Shown here: positions 53,806 through 61,892 of the stretch, in pieces
How positions within the stretch are numbered: the first letter of the stretch is position 1
Layout: the number at the start of each line of letters is the position of its first letter
Assembly (NCBI GenBank): GCA_964456985.1
Contig: CAYWDH010000011.1
Span: forward strand, 1-64,000
Length of the DNA stretch: 64,000 bases
Direction: 5' to 3'
Source: WJMT01 sp964456985
GTDB taxonomy: Bacteria > Acidobacteriota > Aminicenantia > Aminicenantales > Aminicenantaceae
Notes under the pieces: generated by a model
The model's database searches: none
Told to the model about the DNA's origin: nothing
The model's input: the letters and a program-made list of their open reading frames with translations, nothing else
Made by a program: the position numbers and the translations under genes

Positions 53806-53955
53806 AAGGATGGGCTGAATTTTCTGATATTCTCTCTTTCTTGTGGGTTACTTGTTGACCGGACGTGTTTTTTGTGTGTATTATGCTTAGAGGGCGAAAA
53901 ATTTGATGAAACGGAGGGGAAATCACAATCAACAAAAAAACCAAATTCCTATCCT
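53806..53955 (+). repeat. Promoter-bearing IS91-derived repeat, copy 9 (right border of island)
   Basis: Begins AAGGATGGGCTGA like copy 7, then GATATTCTC, TTGACC (53855-53860), 18 bp, TATTAT (53879-53884), and a leader module with a short deletion. It ends at CAAATTCCTATC, only 4 bases before the glmM tail remnant, and now provides the nearest promoter for nagB. The 80 bp before it show nothing. Confidence 0.85.
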
Positions 53956-53980
53956 TACGAATCCATCTATTCCGAAATAA
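53906..53980 (+). CDS. Possible 24-residue leader peptide running into the glmM remnant
   Basis: Starts MKRRGNHNQQKNQIPIL in the same frame as copies 5, 6 and 8, then continues out of frame through the glmM tail remnant and stops 14 bp before the nagB start. Its C-terminus is therefore an accident of the junction. Confidence 0.2.
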   Translation: MKRRGNHNQQKNQIPILTNPSIPK

Positions 53981-53994
53981 AGGAGCAACTGTAA
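53959..53994 (+). pseudogene. Relict of the last 11 codons of a glmM gene
   Basis: The bases encode ESIYSEIKEQL and a stop; the glmM gene at 43144-43179 ends ESIYSDIKEKL and a stop. Over these 36 bases only seven differ, and they are synonymous or conservative codon changes (Ile, Ser, Leu; Asp/Glu; Lys/Gln). The stop is followed with no gap by the GTG of nagB, showing that glmM and nagB once adjoined. Confidence 0.85.
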
Positions 53995-54774
53995 GTGGAA
54001 ATCATCATTTTACCTTCATATGAAAAAGTGAGCCTGGAAATCTCCGGCAGGATCATTTCTGCTGTACAAAAAAAGCCGGATAGTATCCTCGGGCTTGCAA
54101 CGGGAAAGACCATGCTCGGTATCTACCAAATATTAGTCCAGGCTTATAAAGAAGGGAAGGTCGATTTCCGGAAAGTCAAAACATTTAATCTTGACGAATA
54201 CATCGGATTCGACAGCAGCGACCCTGTAACGTTTTTTTCTTATATGAATAAAAACTTTTTTTCACAGGTAAACATCCCTCCGGAAAATATATTCATTCCT
54301 CCCTCCAGACCTAAAAACATTGACTCAGCCTGTCAGAAATTCGAAGAAGAGATCAAAAAAGCAGGGGGCATCGACCTCCAGATACTCGGTATCGGAAGAG
54401 AGGGGCACATCGGATTCAACGAACCCTCATCATCCCTTCAAGCCAGAACCAGGGTTAAAACCCTGACCAAGGCCACGATAAAGGATAATTTCGGGATGAT
54501 AAAAGGGCCCAGATTCGTTCTAACCATGGGAATCGGCACGATAATGGATTCCAAAGAGATCATCCTGGCTGCATCCGGGAAAAATAAAGCAGAGGCTGTG
54601 GCCAATGCTGTGGAAGGCCCTGTATCTGCTTCCTGTCCCGCCTCCATACTTCAGTTCCATAAACAAGTTAGAATAATCATAGACGAAAAAGCTGCCTCTC
54701 TTCTTAAAAGAAAAGACTATTACAAATGGGTATGGAAACACAAAAATGAGGTCGATGATGTTCTCAAGGGCTGA
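53995..54774 (+). CDS. nagB: Glucosamine-6-phosphate deaminase
   Basis: A 259-residue protein converting glucosamine 6-phosphate to fructose 6-phosphate and ammonia, which then feeds PfkA. GLATGKTM is the phosphate-binding loop, FNLDEYIGF holds the catalytic Asp, and GIGREGHIGFNEPSSSL holds the ring-opening His and Glu. The start is GTG directly after the glmM-tail stop, with AAAGGAG inside that tail. The remnant's last codons thus still supply the ribosome site, which may explain why exactly this piece was kept. It overlaps the next gene by 29 bp. Confidence 0.9.
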   Translation: MEIIILPSYEKVSLEISGRIISAVQKKPDSILGLATGKTMLGIYQILVQAYKEGKVDFRKVKTFNLDEYIGFDSSDPVTFFSYMNKNFFSQVNIPPENIFIPPSRPKNIDSACQKFEEEIKKAGGIDLQILGIGREGHIGFNEPSSSLQARTRVKTLTKATIKDNFGMIKGPRFVLTMGIGTIMDSKEIILAASGKNKAEAVANAVEGPVSASCPASILQFHKQVRIIIDEKAASLLKRKDYYKWVWKHKNEVDDVLKG

Positions 54775-57700
54775 AAAAAGACTTGTTCTTTCTCTCCTCT
54801 TCATAGGAATGCTGTTTTTTAATGGAAAATACTTGAACGGAGAGAAAACAGTCAATATATGGGAAGAGGATATAAGCCTTCCAACCTACCTGACCGGAGA
54901 ACCGGATATATTCCCTATCTTCTATAACGGCAGAGCCTATCAGGGAGCACAGGGCAGAGTGTATCCGTATCCGCTTTTGGATACATTGACGGAAATCAGG
55001 GAAATGAAGTCCTATAGAGCTGTGTATCTGGAAAACAAATACGTAAAGCTTTGTGTCCTGCCTGAAATTGGGGGGAAACTCTTTTCAGCTCTGGATAAAA
55101 CAAATGGTTATGACCTCATCTACAGGCAGTCTGTTATTAAGCCTGCACTGATAGGCATGCTGGGAGCATGGACATCGGGAGGCATTGAATGGGATTTCCC
55201 CCATCACCACAGGCCGACTGCCTTCATGCCCGTGGATCACACTACAACTGAAAATCCGGACGGAAGTAAGACAATATGGATTGGGGAGCTTGAATTAAGG
55301 CACCGGATGAGCTGGGTGGTAGGGATCACGCTGTATCCGGGCAGATCCTATATAGAGGCAACCGTTCAGCTTATCAACAGGACCCCTCTGGTTCATTCTT
55401 TTCTTTACTGGGCCAATGTGGCTGTGCATGCAAACGAACATTATCAGGTCATATTTCCCCCTGATACTCAGTATGCGACATATCACGGTAAAAACCAGTT
55501 CACACACTGGCCCTTTTCCAGAGAGTTTTATCATCGAGTGGATTATTCCAAAGGAGTGGATATAAGCTGGTGGAAAAACCATCCTGCATCAACCTCCTTT
55601 TTTGCCTGGCAGAGTGAAGGTGATTTTTTAGCGGGTTATGACTATGGAAAAAAAGCCGGATTGATCCATTGGGCTGACCATTATACGGTTCCAGGGAAAA
55701 AGCTGTGGAACTGGGGCACCGGGGAGATTGGAAAAATGTGGGAGAAGATCCTTACTGAAAAAGACGGCCCTTATATAGAACTCATGGTGGGTGCTTATTC
55801 AGACAACCAGCCTGACTACAGCTGGATACAGCCTTATGAGATAAAAACATTGAAGCAGTACTGGTATCCCCTCCAAAAGATCGGAGGCGTCAAATCCGCC
55901 AATATCGAAGCGGCTCTGAATTTTGAATTCCCAAGTAAAGATAAAGCAAGGATTGCGATCAATCTCACACGATTCAGAAAAAATGTTACCGTCGTGCTTT
56001 TCTCCGGAGAAAATATCCTTTTTAAAGATTCATCTGATATCGGGCCAGGAAATCCCTATGTGCATGAGGTCAGGCTTCCATCCGGAATCAGTAAAAAAGA
56101 CCTCAAAGTAAAAGTGTTTCATGATAACCAGGAATTGATAAGTTATGCTCCAAAAACCATGAAGAACGAGCCCATGCCGGAACCGGTCACACCTCCTCTT
56201 CCGCCCCATGAGATAAAAACAATCGAGGAACTTTACTTGGCGGGCTCCAGACTGGAGCAGTTCCACAATCCCAGAATCGACCCCAGTAAATATTATGAAG
56301 AAGCCCTGAGGAGGGATCCTTTTGATTTTCGCACAAATACAGCTCTGGGTATCCTGCACATCAAAGCAGCCCAATACCCGCAAGCAGAAGAATGCTTGAG
56401 ACGGGCCGTTAAAAGAATAACGGAAAACCACACAAATCCGAGGATGGGAAGGGCCCATTACTATCTGGGTGTAGTCCTCAGAGCGCTTGAAAAATATAAA
56501 GAGGCAGAAAAAGCCTTTGCCAAATCAACTTGGGACCATGCCTGGCGCTCAGCCGGAACATACCAACTGGCTGAACTCTGCTGTGTAAAAAAGGACTTCT
56601 CCGGGGCAATGAATTATCTATCAGGAATCCTCTCTTCAACCGAAGAATCCGCAAAAAAAACCTCCCTTAAAACCACCATACTGAGAGAGACAAAGGAGTT
56701 CGTAAAAGCCGAAAACTCTGCGCAGGAATGCTTGAGAGCCAATCCTCTCGATTTCTGGGCACGAAACGAACTCTATCTTATAAGCCTTGAAAAGAACGAA
56801 CCGGACAGAGCCAAGGAAGTCTTAAATGAACTAAAAAAACTTATGCGCGATTCTGTGCAGTCCTATCTAGAACTCGCCCTTGATTACGGAAACTGCGGCT
56901 TTTACGATGAAGCCATCGATATTCTGTCAAGATATAAAAAAGAGGGTAAACCACACCCTCTTCCCTTTTATTATCTGGGATATTTTTTTAGGAAAAAAGG
57001 CCAAAAGGAAAAAGGTCTAGAGCTCTATCAAAAAGCATCGTCCCTGCCCTCGGATTACTGCTTTCCCTTCAGATCTGAAAGCATAAAAATACTCAAGGAT
57101 GCGCTAAAAATCAATCCAAAGGATTCAAAAGCCGCTTATTACTTAGGAAACAGCCTGTTTGAAAATCAGCCTGAAAAGGCTGTATCTTACTGGGAAAAAT
57201 CCCGCACAATCGATCCCTCCTTTCCACTGGTTCACCGCAACCTGGGCCTTGCTTATTCAAGAGAGGAAAAAAATATCGAAAAAGCGGTTCAAAGTATGGA
57301 AAAAGCTCTCAACCTGACCAAAAAAAACGCCAGGCTTTTCCTCGAGCTGGACCAGATCTATGAACTTGCCGGAAAAAGCCCTGAGTTCAGGCTTTCATTA
57401 CTGGAAGAGAATCATGACGTTGTAACAAGCAACAGCGACGCTCTTATCCGTGAAATATCCCTCTTGATCCAAACCGGCAGATATGACAGGGCCATCCGTA
57501 TAATGGATGCACATCATTTCCATGTATGGGAGGGCGGTGGAAGAATCCATAACTATCATGTTGATGCTCACCTGCTCAGAGGATACAACCACTTTTTATC
57601 AGAAGACTATAAGAATGCGCTGCTTGATTACAGAAAAACCCTTGAATATCCATTGAATCAGGAGGTAGGAAGACCCTATCAGGGAGGAAGGGAAGCGCAG

Positions 57701-58105
57701 ATCCATTACTTCATTGGCCAGGCTTATGAACATCTCGGCGACTCATCAAACGCAGATATTCATTACCAAAAATCCTTGTCACAGAAGACGCCTGATTTTT
57801 CTGAGCTCAACTTTTATAAAGCCTGCTCTTTAAAAAAATCAGGCTTTCCACTACAGGCAAGAGAAATTCTCGATCATCTCATCAAAAACGCACAAGACCG
57901 CCTGTCAGAAAAAGGCACATCCGAATTCTTCATAAAATTCGGTTCCCTTCAATCTCCTTCAAAACAGAAGGCTTCGGTTCACTATCTTCTGGGACTGGGT
58001 TATATAGGTAAAGGTCTGCTCCAAAAAGCAAAAACTGAATTCCAAAAAGCCGTGGAACTGGACATCAATCACTACTGGGCCGCCTTTTACTTGAAAAATC
58101 TATGA
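54746..58105 (+). CDS. Exported DUF5107 protein with TPR repeats
   Basis: An 1,119-residue protein starting inside nagB, with a hydrophobic N-terminal segment (about residues 12-28) acting as export signal or anchor. Residues about 45-400 are a beta-rich DUF5107 domain (VLPEIGGKLFSALDKTNGYDLIYR, split at its Gly-Gly turn; GGIEWDFPHHHRP; WADHYTVPGKKLWNWG). This fold resembles galactose-mutarotase-like sugar-binding domains. Residues about 480-1115 hold many TPR or TPR-like helical pairs. DUF5107/TPR proteins are frequent in glycan-degradation loci, and this one is translated with nagB, so a role in sensing or processing carbohydrate is likely but unproven. Confidence 0.8.
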   Translation: MRSMMFSRAEKRLVLSLLFIGMLFFNGKYLNGEKTVNIWEEDISLPTYLTGEPDIFPIFYNGRAYQGAQGRVYPYPLLDTLTEIREMKSYRAVYLENKYVKLCVLPEIGGKLFSALDKTNGYDLIYRQSVIKPALIGMLGAWTSGGIEWDFPHHHRPTAFMPVDHTTTENPDGSKTIWIGELELRHRMSWVVGITLYPGRSYIEATVQLINRTPLVHSFLYWANVAVHANEHYQVIFPPDTQYATYHGKNQFTHWPFSREFYHRVDYSKGVDISWWKNHPASTSFFAWQSEGDFLAGYDYGKKAGLIHWADHYTVPGKKLWNWGTGEIGKMWEKILTEKDGPYIELMVGAYSDNQPDYSWIQPYEIKTLKQYWYPLQKIGGVKSANIEAALNFEFPSKDKARIAINLTRFRKNVTVVLFSGENILFKDSSDIGPGNPYVHEVRLPSGISKKDLKVKVFHDNQELISYAPKTMKNEPMPEPVTPPLPPHEIKTIEELYLAGSRLEQFHNPRIDPSKYYEEALRRDPFDFRTNTALGILHIKAAQYPQAEECLRRAVKRITENHTNPRMGRAHYYLGVVLRALEKYKEAEKAFAKSTWDHAWRSAGTYQLAELCCVKKDFSGAMNYLSGILSSTEESAKKTSLKTTILRETKEFVKAENSAQECLRANPLDFWARNELYLISLEKNEPDRAKEVLNELKKLMRDSVQSYLELALDYGNCGFYDEAIDILSRYKKEGKPHPLPFYYLGYFFRKKGQKEKGLELYQKASSLPSDYCFPFRSESIKILKDALKINPKDSKAAYYLGNSLFENQPEKAVSYWEKSRTIDPSFPLVHRNLGLAYSREEKNIEKAVQSMEKALNLTKKNARLFLELDQIYELAGKSPEFRLSLLEENHDVVTSNSDALIREISLLIQTGRYDRAIRIMDAHHFHVWEGGGRIHNYHVDAHLLRGYNHFLSEDYKNALLDYRKTLEYPLNQEVGRPYQGGREAQIHYFIGQAYEHLGDSSNADIHYQKSLSQKTPDFSELNFYKACSLKKSGFPLQAREILDHLIKNAQDRLSEKGTSEFFIKFGSLQSPSKQKASVHYLLGLGYIGKGLLQKAKTEFQKAVELDINHYWAAFYLKNL

Positions 58106-58120
58106 TCCACCCAGATGACT

Positions 58121-58762
58121 TTAAATATTAAAACCGTACAGAATCCCGATCCCGAATTCCAGCCCCCCCAGATTCACTTTAATGTCATTGACCTCAGCCA
58201 CAGCTCTGGAAAACCGGAGAACCGCTTTTATTTTTAGGAATTCAAACAGCGGAGGACGATAATAAACTCCGACCTCCACATGAAATCCTGCTTCTCCCCC
58301 TGAAGAATCGCCCATAAGGCTTGTTTCTTTGTACAGGATATAGTCAGCCCCGGCGCCCAGGTACGGAGTGAAATCACCTTTTGCCAGCATATACTTCCCG
58401 GTCAGCGTAATGGGTGTCATTGAAAAGTTAGTATGTATTTTAGTCTCAGTGGACCGCCCTGACTTTGAAAACCCTCTTATTTCAAGAGACAGCCCTAAAA
58501 ATGAGTTATTTTTCAATGAAAAAAGATGGGATACTTCGACTCCGGTTATAGCTCCGGAATTTCCGAATATTTGTCTGTATCTATCTGAAGACACTCTGTA
58601 GTTCCCGATGAAAAAACCAACCATGGTGTTCACATCAGAGGCAATCTTTTTATCATCCGGGGAATCATCCCCTTTCATCTGCGCCCCTCCTGCTGTAGTA
58701 GGAAAAAGGATAAAACAAACGGTCAGCACAACCATGAACAGCGAAAAAACGTCTTTTTTCAT
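58121..58762 (-). CDS. Small outer-membrane beta-barrel protein
   Basis: The ATG at 58762 gives 213 residues with a good signal peptide (MKKDVFSLF..., cleavage near GGAQ). The mature part is a series of amphipathic strands with Gly/Tyr turns (GVEVSHLFSLKNNSFLGLSL; GDFTPYLGAGADYILYKE; GGLEFGIGILYGF) ending in an aromatic-containing strand, as in eight-stranded OmpA/OmpW-like barrels. Its start overlaps the stop of the SGNH hydrolase gene (ATGA), so the two are co-translated. An upstream in-frame Met 11 codons earlier would spoil the signal peptide. Confidence 0.75.
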   Translation of the reverse strand: MKKDVFSLFMVVLTVCFILFPTTAGGAQMKGDDSPDDKKIASDVNTMVGFFIGNYRVSSDRYRQIFGNSGAITGVEVSHLFSLKNNSFLGLSLEIRGFSKSGRSTETKIHTNFSMTPITLTGKYMLAKGDFTPYLGAGADYILYKETSLMGDSSGGEAGFHVEVGVYYRPPLFEFLKIKAVLRFSRAVAEVNDIKVNLGGLEFGIGILYGFNI

Positions 58763-60831
58763 TTCACAGAACCCACACCCAGCATATTGGAACACGGCCC
58801 TTCGACATCATCATTTCTCACCAGAGAAACAACATAATGGTAGCTCTCGCCAGGGTCTATATTCTTATCAAAATATCTCAGATGATCAACCAGCATGTTG
58901 ATTTGAAGAAACGCAACTTCATGAAAACTGCTGACAGGCTCAGAATAGGTTTTTCTGTACACTTTATACCCTTTGAAAATAGCTTCCTGAGACAATTTCG
59001 CACTTTCCTGCCATACAATCAGATTCACCGGCTCTGAATCAAAAAGGATCTCATCATAAACCCTTCTCCCTTCTATTATGGTCGGAGGAAAGGGAAAGAC
59101 CTCGATCTCCTCAAACCAATTTTCAGCCATAAATTCATATCCCTTCTCATTTGGATGAAGCCTGTCATTACTAAGCAGGGACCTCCAAGTTTCGTCCCCT
59201 TCCTCATAGGCCCAAAACGCATCAAACATATCGAGAAAAGGGATATGCAGCCGGCCCGGGATTTCTCTTATGCTGTCATTCAATGTGTACAGTCTCTGTT
59301 TATAAAAAGGAAAGTACCACCACAGATCATCCCTCGGAAGAATCGTGGAGATCAAGGGCATCACTCCGAATTCCAGACAGGTCTTTGCTATCTCTTCCAG
59401 GTTAAAAGCAGAAGTATCCATGGTTATGCTGTTCGTCACCACGTCGTTCGTTCCCTCCAACAATAAAAGATATCTTCCATCGCTCGTGGATAAGGTACTG
59501 CTGATTCTCAATAATCCTCCCAGGGTTTTTTCTGATGGGGCTCCTTCGTTCAGGACTTCTGAATTTCCATAGGCTGTGTTCAGTTTTTCCTCCAGTCTGG
59601 GTATATACCCCTTATCAGGGGCCGGCGATGAATCGATATATCCGTATGTTATGCTGTCCCCGAATCCTATGTATACATTATCCTTCCGGGCCGGATTGAT
59701 CGTTATCTTCTTCTCTGTTTTTTCTCTAACTTTTTCCTCATTTTCCTTTAAATCATCAAAATACAGAACTTGAGAGTTCAAGATTTGTTTGGATTCCCAG
59801 ACTAATCCGATTCTTCCCTGTTCCGTCACGACCTGGGGGGAATAGATAAAACTCTCTTTTTTTGTGACTAAGCCAATCTCTTCAGTCCATTTGTTTTGAT
59901 CCCTGTATGTGCAGAAAATTCCGTTTTCTTTTCCTGAAGAGCGGCTCCAGATAACAAGGGGGATGCGGCCCCATACCATACTTATTTGAGGATAGACATC
60001 TGTGCATAGGTTATCTGTAAGTGTTTCCTCTTCGCTCCAGCCTGAAAGGGTCAAATGACATGAGAAAATCTCATAATCTCTTCCGTCATAAGCAGACCAT
60101 ACAAGCCACGGCAGTCCATCAGGTCCTGTTTCTGCATTAACGAGTATATGAGGATACTCATTGTTCTGGTTTACTCTGCCTGGTACTGACCAATAAACGC
60201 CATCAAAAAAACTGTAAAATATCTCTTCTCTCCCTGTTTGGACCTGGGTCCAGAACACCCATATTCTGTTCCATGCATCCACGATTATTTGAGGACATTG
60301 AATTTCGGAATAATTAAAATTATTTACGACCCAATACCCCTCAAATCCCTTGTGTTTTACGATCAGCGCATTTTGAGACTCAGAATGAAGAACCCAAAGA
60401 GCCCATAGATCATTGGCCCTGTCAAAACAAAAATCAGGGGAATCGATATATCCTTTTTCCCTGAACAGAAGACTGTATTCCGACAATTCTGAATTTTTTA
60501 GAGTTCCTGAAAACACATCTGAATTTTCATATCCACTCACAACCCAGAGCATATGAATCTGGTTGGTTCTGTCCTTCTTTACTATTGGAGAACAAATACC
60601 CTCACACTGGAGAAGATTCTGCACTTCCCTGTACTGCGAGCCCATTCCCTTGGTAGCAAAATTGAATCTGCTTGCATCTTCCCTATAAAAAATCTGGAGT
60701 TCTCCCCGTTCATTTATGATCGGGGAAGCCATTTGACCCTTTATGACGGGATTTTTTATTTTTGCATTAAGGAGGCCATGAAACAGAACGATACATAAAA
60801 TCAAAGAAATAATAAGGTGCTTATTTTTCAT
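58759..60831 (-). CDS. Exported SGNH/GDSL hydrolase with N-terminal propeller-like domain
   Basis: A 690-residue protein with a signal peptide (cleavage near LNAK). Residues about 30-350 contain repeated W-rich beta segments (IWVFWTQVQTGREEIFYSFFDG type), like sialidase or exo-alginate-type propellers. Residues about 385-570 are the SGNH esterase: GFGDSITYG near 390 (Ser), NEGAPSE (Gly/Asn region), EGTND (block III Asn) and SNDRLHP near 557 (Asp and His). A C-terminal fibronectin-III-like domain completes it. Such enzymes deacylate carbohydrates; the propeller may bind the glycan. Confidence 0.85.
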   Translation of the reverse strand: MKNKHLIISLILCIVLFHGLLNAKIKNPVIKGQMASPIINERGELQIFYREDASRFNFATKGMGSQYREVQNLLQCEGICSPIVKKDRTNQIHMLWVVSGYENSDVFSGTLKNSELSEYSLLFREKGYIDSPDFCFDRANDLWALWVLHSESQNALIVKHKGFEGYWVVNNFNYSEIQCPQIIVDAWNRIWVFWTQVQTGREEIFYSFFDGVYWSVPGRVNQNNEYPHILVNAETGPDGLPWLVWSAYDGRDYEIFSCHLTLSGWSEEETLTDNLCTDVYPQISMVWGRIPLVIWSRSSGKENGIFCTYRDQNKWTEEIGLVTKKESFIYSPQVVTEQGRIGLVWESKQILNSQVLYFDDLKENEEKVREKTEKKITINPARKDNVYIGFGDSITYGYIDSSPAPDKGYIPRLEEKLNTAYGNSEVLNEGAPSEKTLGGLLRISSTLSTSDGRYLLLLEGTNDVVTNSITMDTSAFNLEEIAKTCLEFGVMPLISTILPRDDLWWYFPFYKQRLYTLNDSIREIPGRLHIPFLDMFDAFWAYEEGDETWRSLLSNDRLHPNEKGYEFMAENWFEEIEVFPFPPTIIEGRRVYDEILFDSEPVNLIVWQESAKLSQEAIFKGYKVYRKTYSEPVSSFHEVAFLQINMLVDHLRYFDKNIDPGESYHYVVSLVRNDDVEGPCSNMLGVGSVK

Positions 60832-60837
60832 ATTCTC

Positions 60838-60866
60838 TTTATATCAATTGACAATGATTTATTCAA
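60838..60866 (-). promoter_or_regulatory. Promoter of the SGNH hydrolase gene, apparently leaderless
   Basis: On the minus strand TTGAAT (60866-60861), 17 bp, TATAAA (60843-60838). Only six bases separate the -10 box from the ATG at 60831, so transcription would start at or next to the initiation codon. Confidence 0.5.
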
Positions 60867-60883
60867 TAACGTTTCTCTAAAAA

Positions 60884-61831
60884 TCAATTCCAGTCCGGAT
60901 ACACATCATTCCCAGGTGAATCAAAAAGAAAAAACACTTCTCCGGTCTTGACGTCGACGATACAAAGCTTTCCAATATGATCGTGCTTCAAAGAAGAATT
61001 AAATACAATAAATTTTCCGTCAGGAGACCAGGAGGGGAAATAGTCGTATGTGTCGTCCTGTTTCGTTAATCTCGTCTTCTGGCTACCGTCCGGATTCATA
61101 AGCCATACATCACCTTTCCCATCAGCCAGAGAACAAACATACGCGATTTTTTTTCCATCCGGTGAGAACCGGCCCCGGCAGCTTTTTCCACTCTGTTCAA
61201 GAAATTCAACCTTTTTTTTCTTCAAATCATAGACAGCAACGTCCCAACCAAAGGTTCTTTTTCCGGTAAACGTAAGGAGGGAAGCATCCGGAGAGACCCA
61301 GGGAACGATATTCTTTCTGTTGAAGTCCTGAATGATCTGTTGGGTTCTTTTCGTATGTATATCTATTTTAAAAAGAAAATCCTTGTTTCTAAAGGCACCA
61401 CCCATATTTTTTGCATAGGCTATGGTTTTATTATCGGGAAACCAGGCCGGCGTCATCTCTTTTCTTGAGGATGTGGTTATTTGCCGGATATCCGAACCAT
61501 CCGATTTCATAGTGAAAATATCATAATTCCCATTCGGGTTGGCTGAAAAAGCAATCTTTTTTCCATCAGGGGACCATACAGGGTATTCATCCTGCCAGTT
61601 ATTATCAGTCAATTTTTTCAGTCCCTTCATGGATATCATATAGATCTCATTATTTCCTTCAAAGTCTGACTGGAAGATTATCTCCCCCTTGAAGTTGATT
61701 TCAGGATGAAAAAACCCCTGGGCTGCTTTTTCTTCAGATACCTCGTTTGTATTCCTATTCTTCCCCGAGCACATAGATAAAAAAGATAAACAAATGAGAA
61801 TAATAAAAACGAATTTCCCGTTCCTACCCAT
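60884..61831 (-). CDS. TolB-like PD40 propeller lipoprotein
   Basis: A 315-residue protein with a lipoprotein signal (LSMC, Cys21). From about residue 45 it has six PD40/TolB repeats of the form WSPDGKKIAF...G..DIF, giving a six-bladed propeller. It lacks the N-terminal TolB domain that contacts TolA, so it is not a full TolB. A binding or scaffold role at the outer membrane is likely. It lies 52 bp upstream of the SGNH hydrolase gene and has its own promoter, with no Shine-Dalgarno site. Confidence 0.8.
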   Translation of the reverse strand: MGRNGKFVFIILICLSFLSMCSGKNRNTNEVSEEKAAQGFFHPEINFKGEIIFQSDFEGNNEIYMISMKGLKKLTDNNWQDEYPVWSPDGKKIAFSANPNGNYDIFTMKSDGSDIRQITTSSRKEMTPAWFPDNKTIAYAKNMGGAFRNKDFLFKIDIHTKRTQQIIQDFNRKNIVPWVSPDASLLTFTGKRTFGWDVAVYDLKKKKVEFLEQSGKSCRGRFSPDGKKIAYVCSLADGKGDVWLMNPDGSQKTRLTKQDDTYDYFPSWSPDGKFIVFNSSLKHDHIGKLCIVDVKTGEVFFLFDSPGNDVYPDWN

Positions 61832-61840
61832 AGTACTGAA

Positions 61841-61869
61841 ATCCTATCACCGCCGTTTATCCAAGTCAA
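61841..61869 (-). promoter_or_regulatory. Promoter of the PD40 lipoprotein gene, nearly leaderless
   Basis: On the minus strand TTGACT (61869-61864), 17 bp, TAGGAT (61846-61841). Nine bases separate the -10 box from the ATG at 61831, leaving almost no leader. Confidence 0.45.
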
Positions 61870-61892
61870 TTATCATCCGTTTCTGAAGGTCT

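Noticed and set aside
18083..53955. The repeats as integron attC sites.
   Set aside because: No attC core (GTTRRRY with a complementary inverse core) or integrase was found, all copies carry a promoter-like pair, and two are fused to IS91 transposase pieces.
54370..54430. NagB has Glu (REGHIGFNE) where the E. coli enzyme has Asp141.
   Set aside because: This position varies in the family (some Gram-positive NagB proteins have Asn), and the neighbouring His and Glu are intact, so it is not a sign of lost activity.
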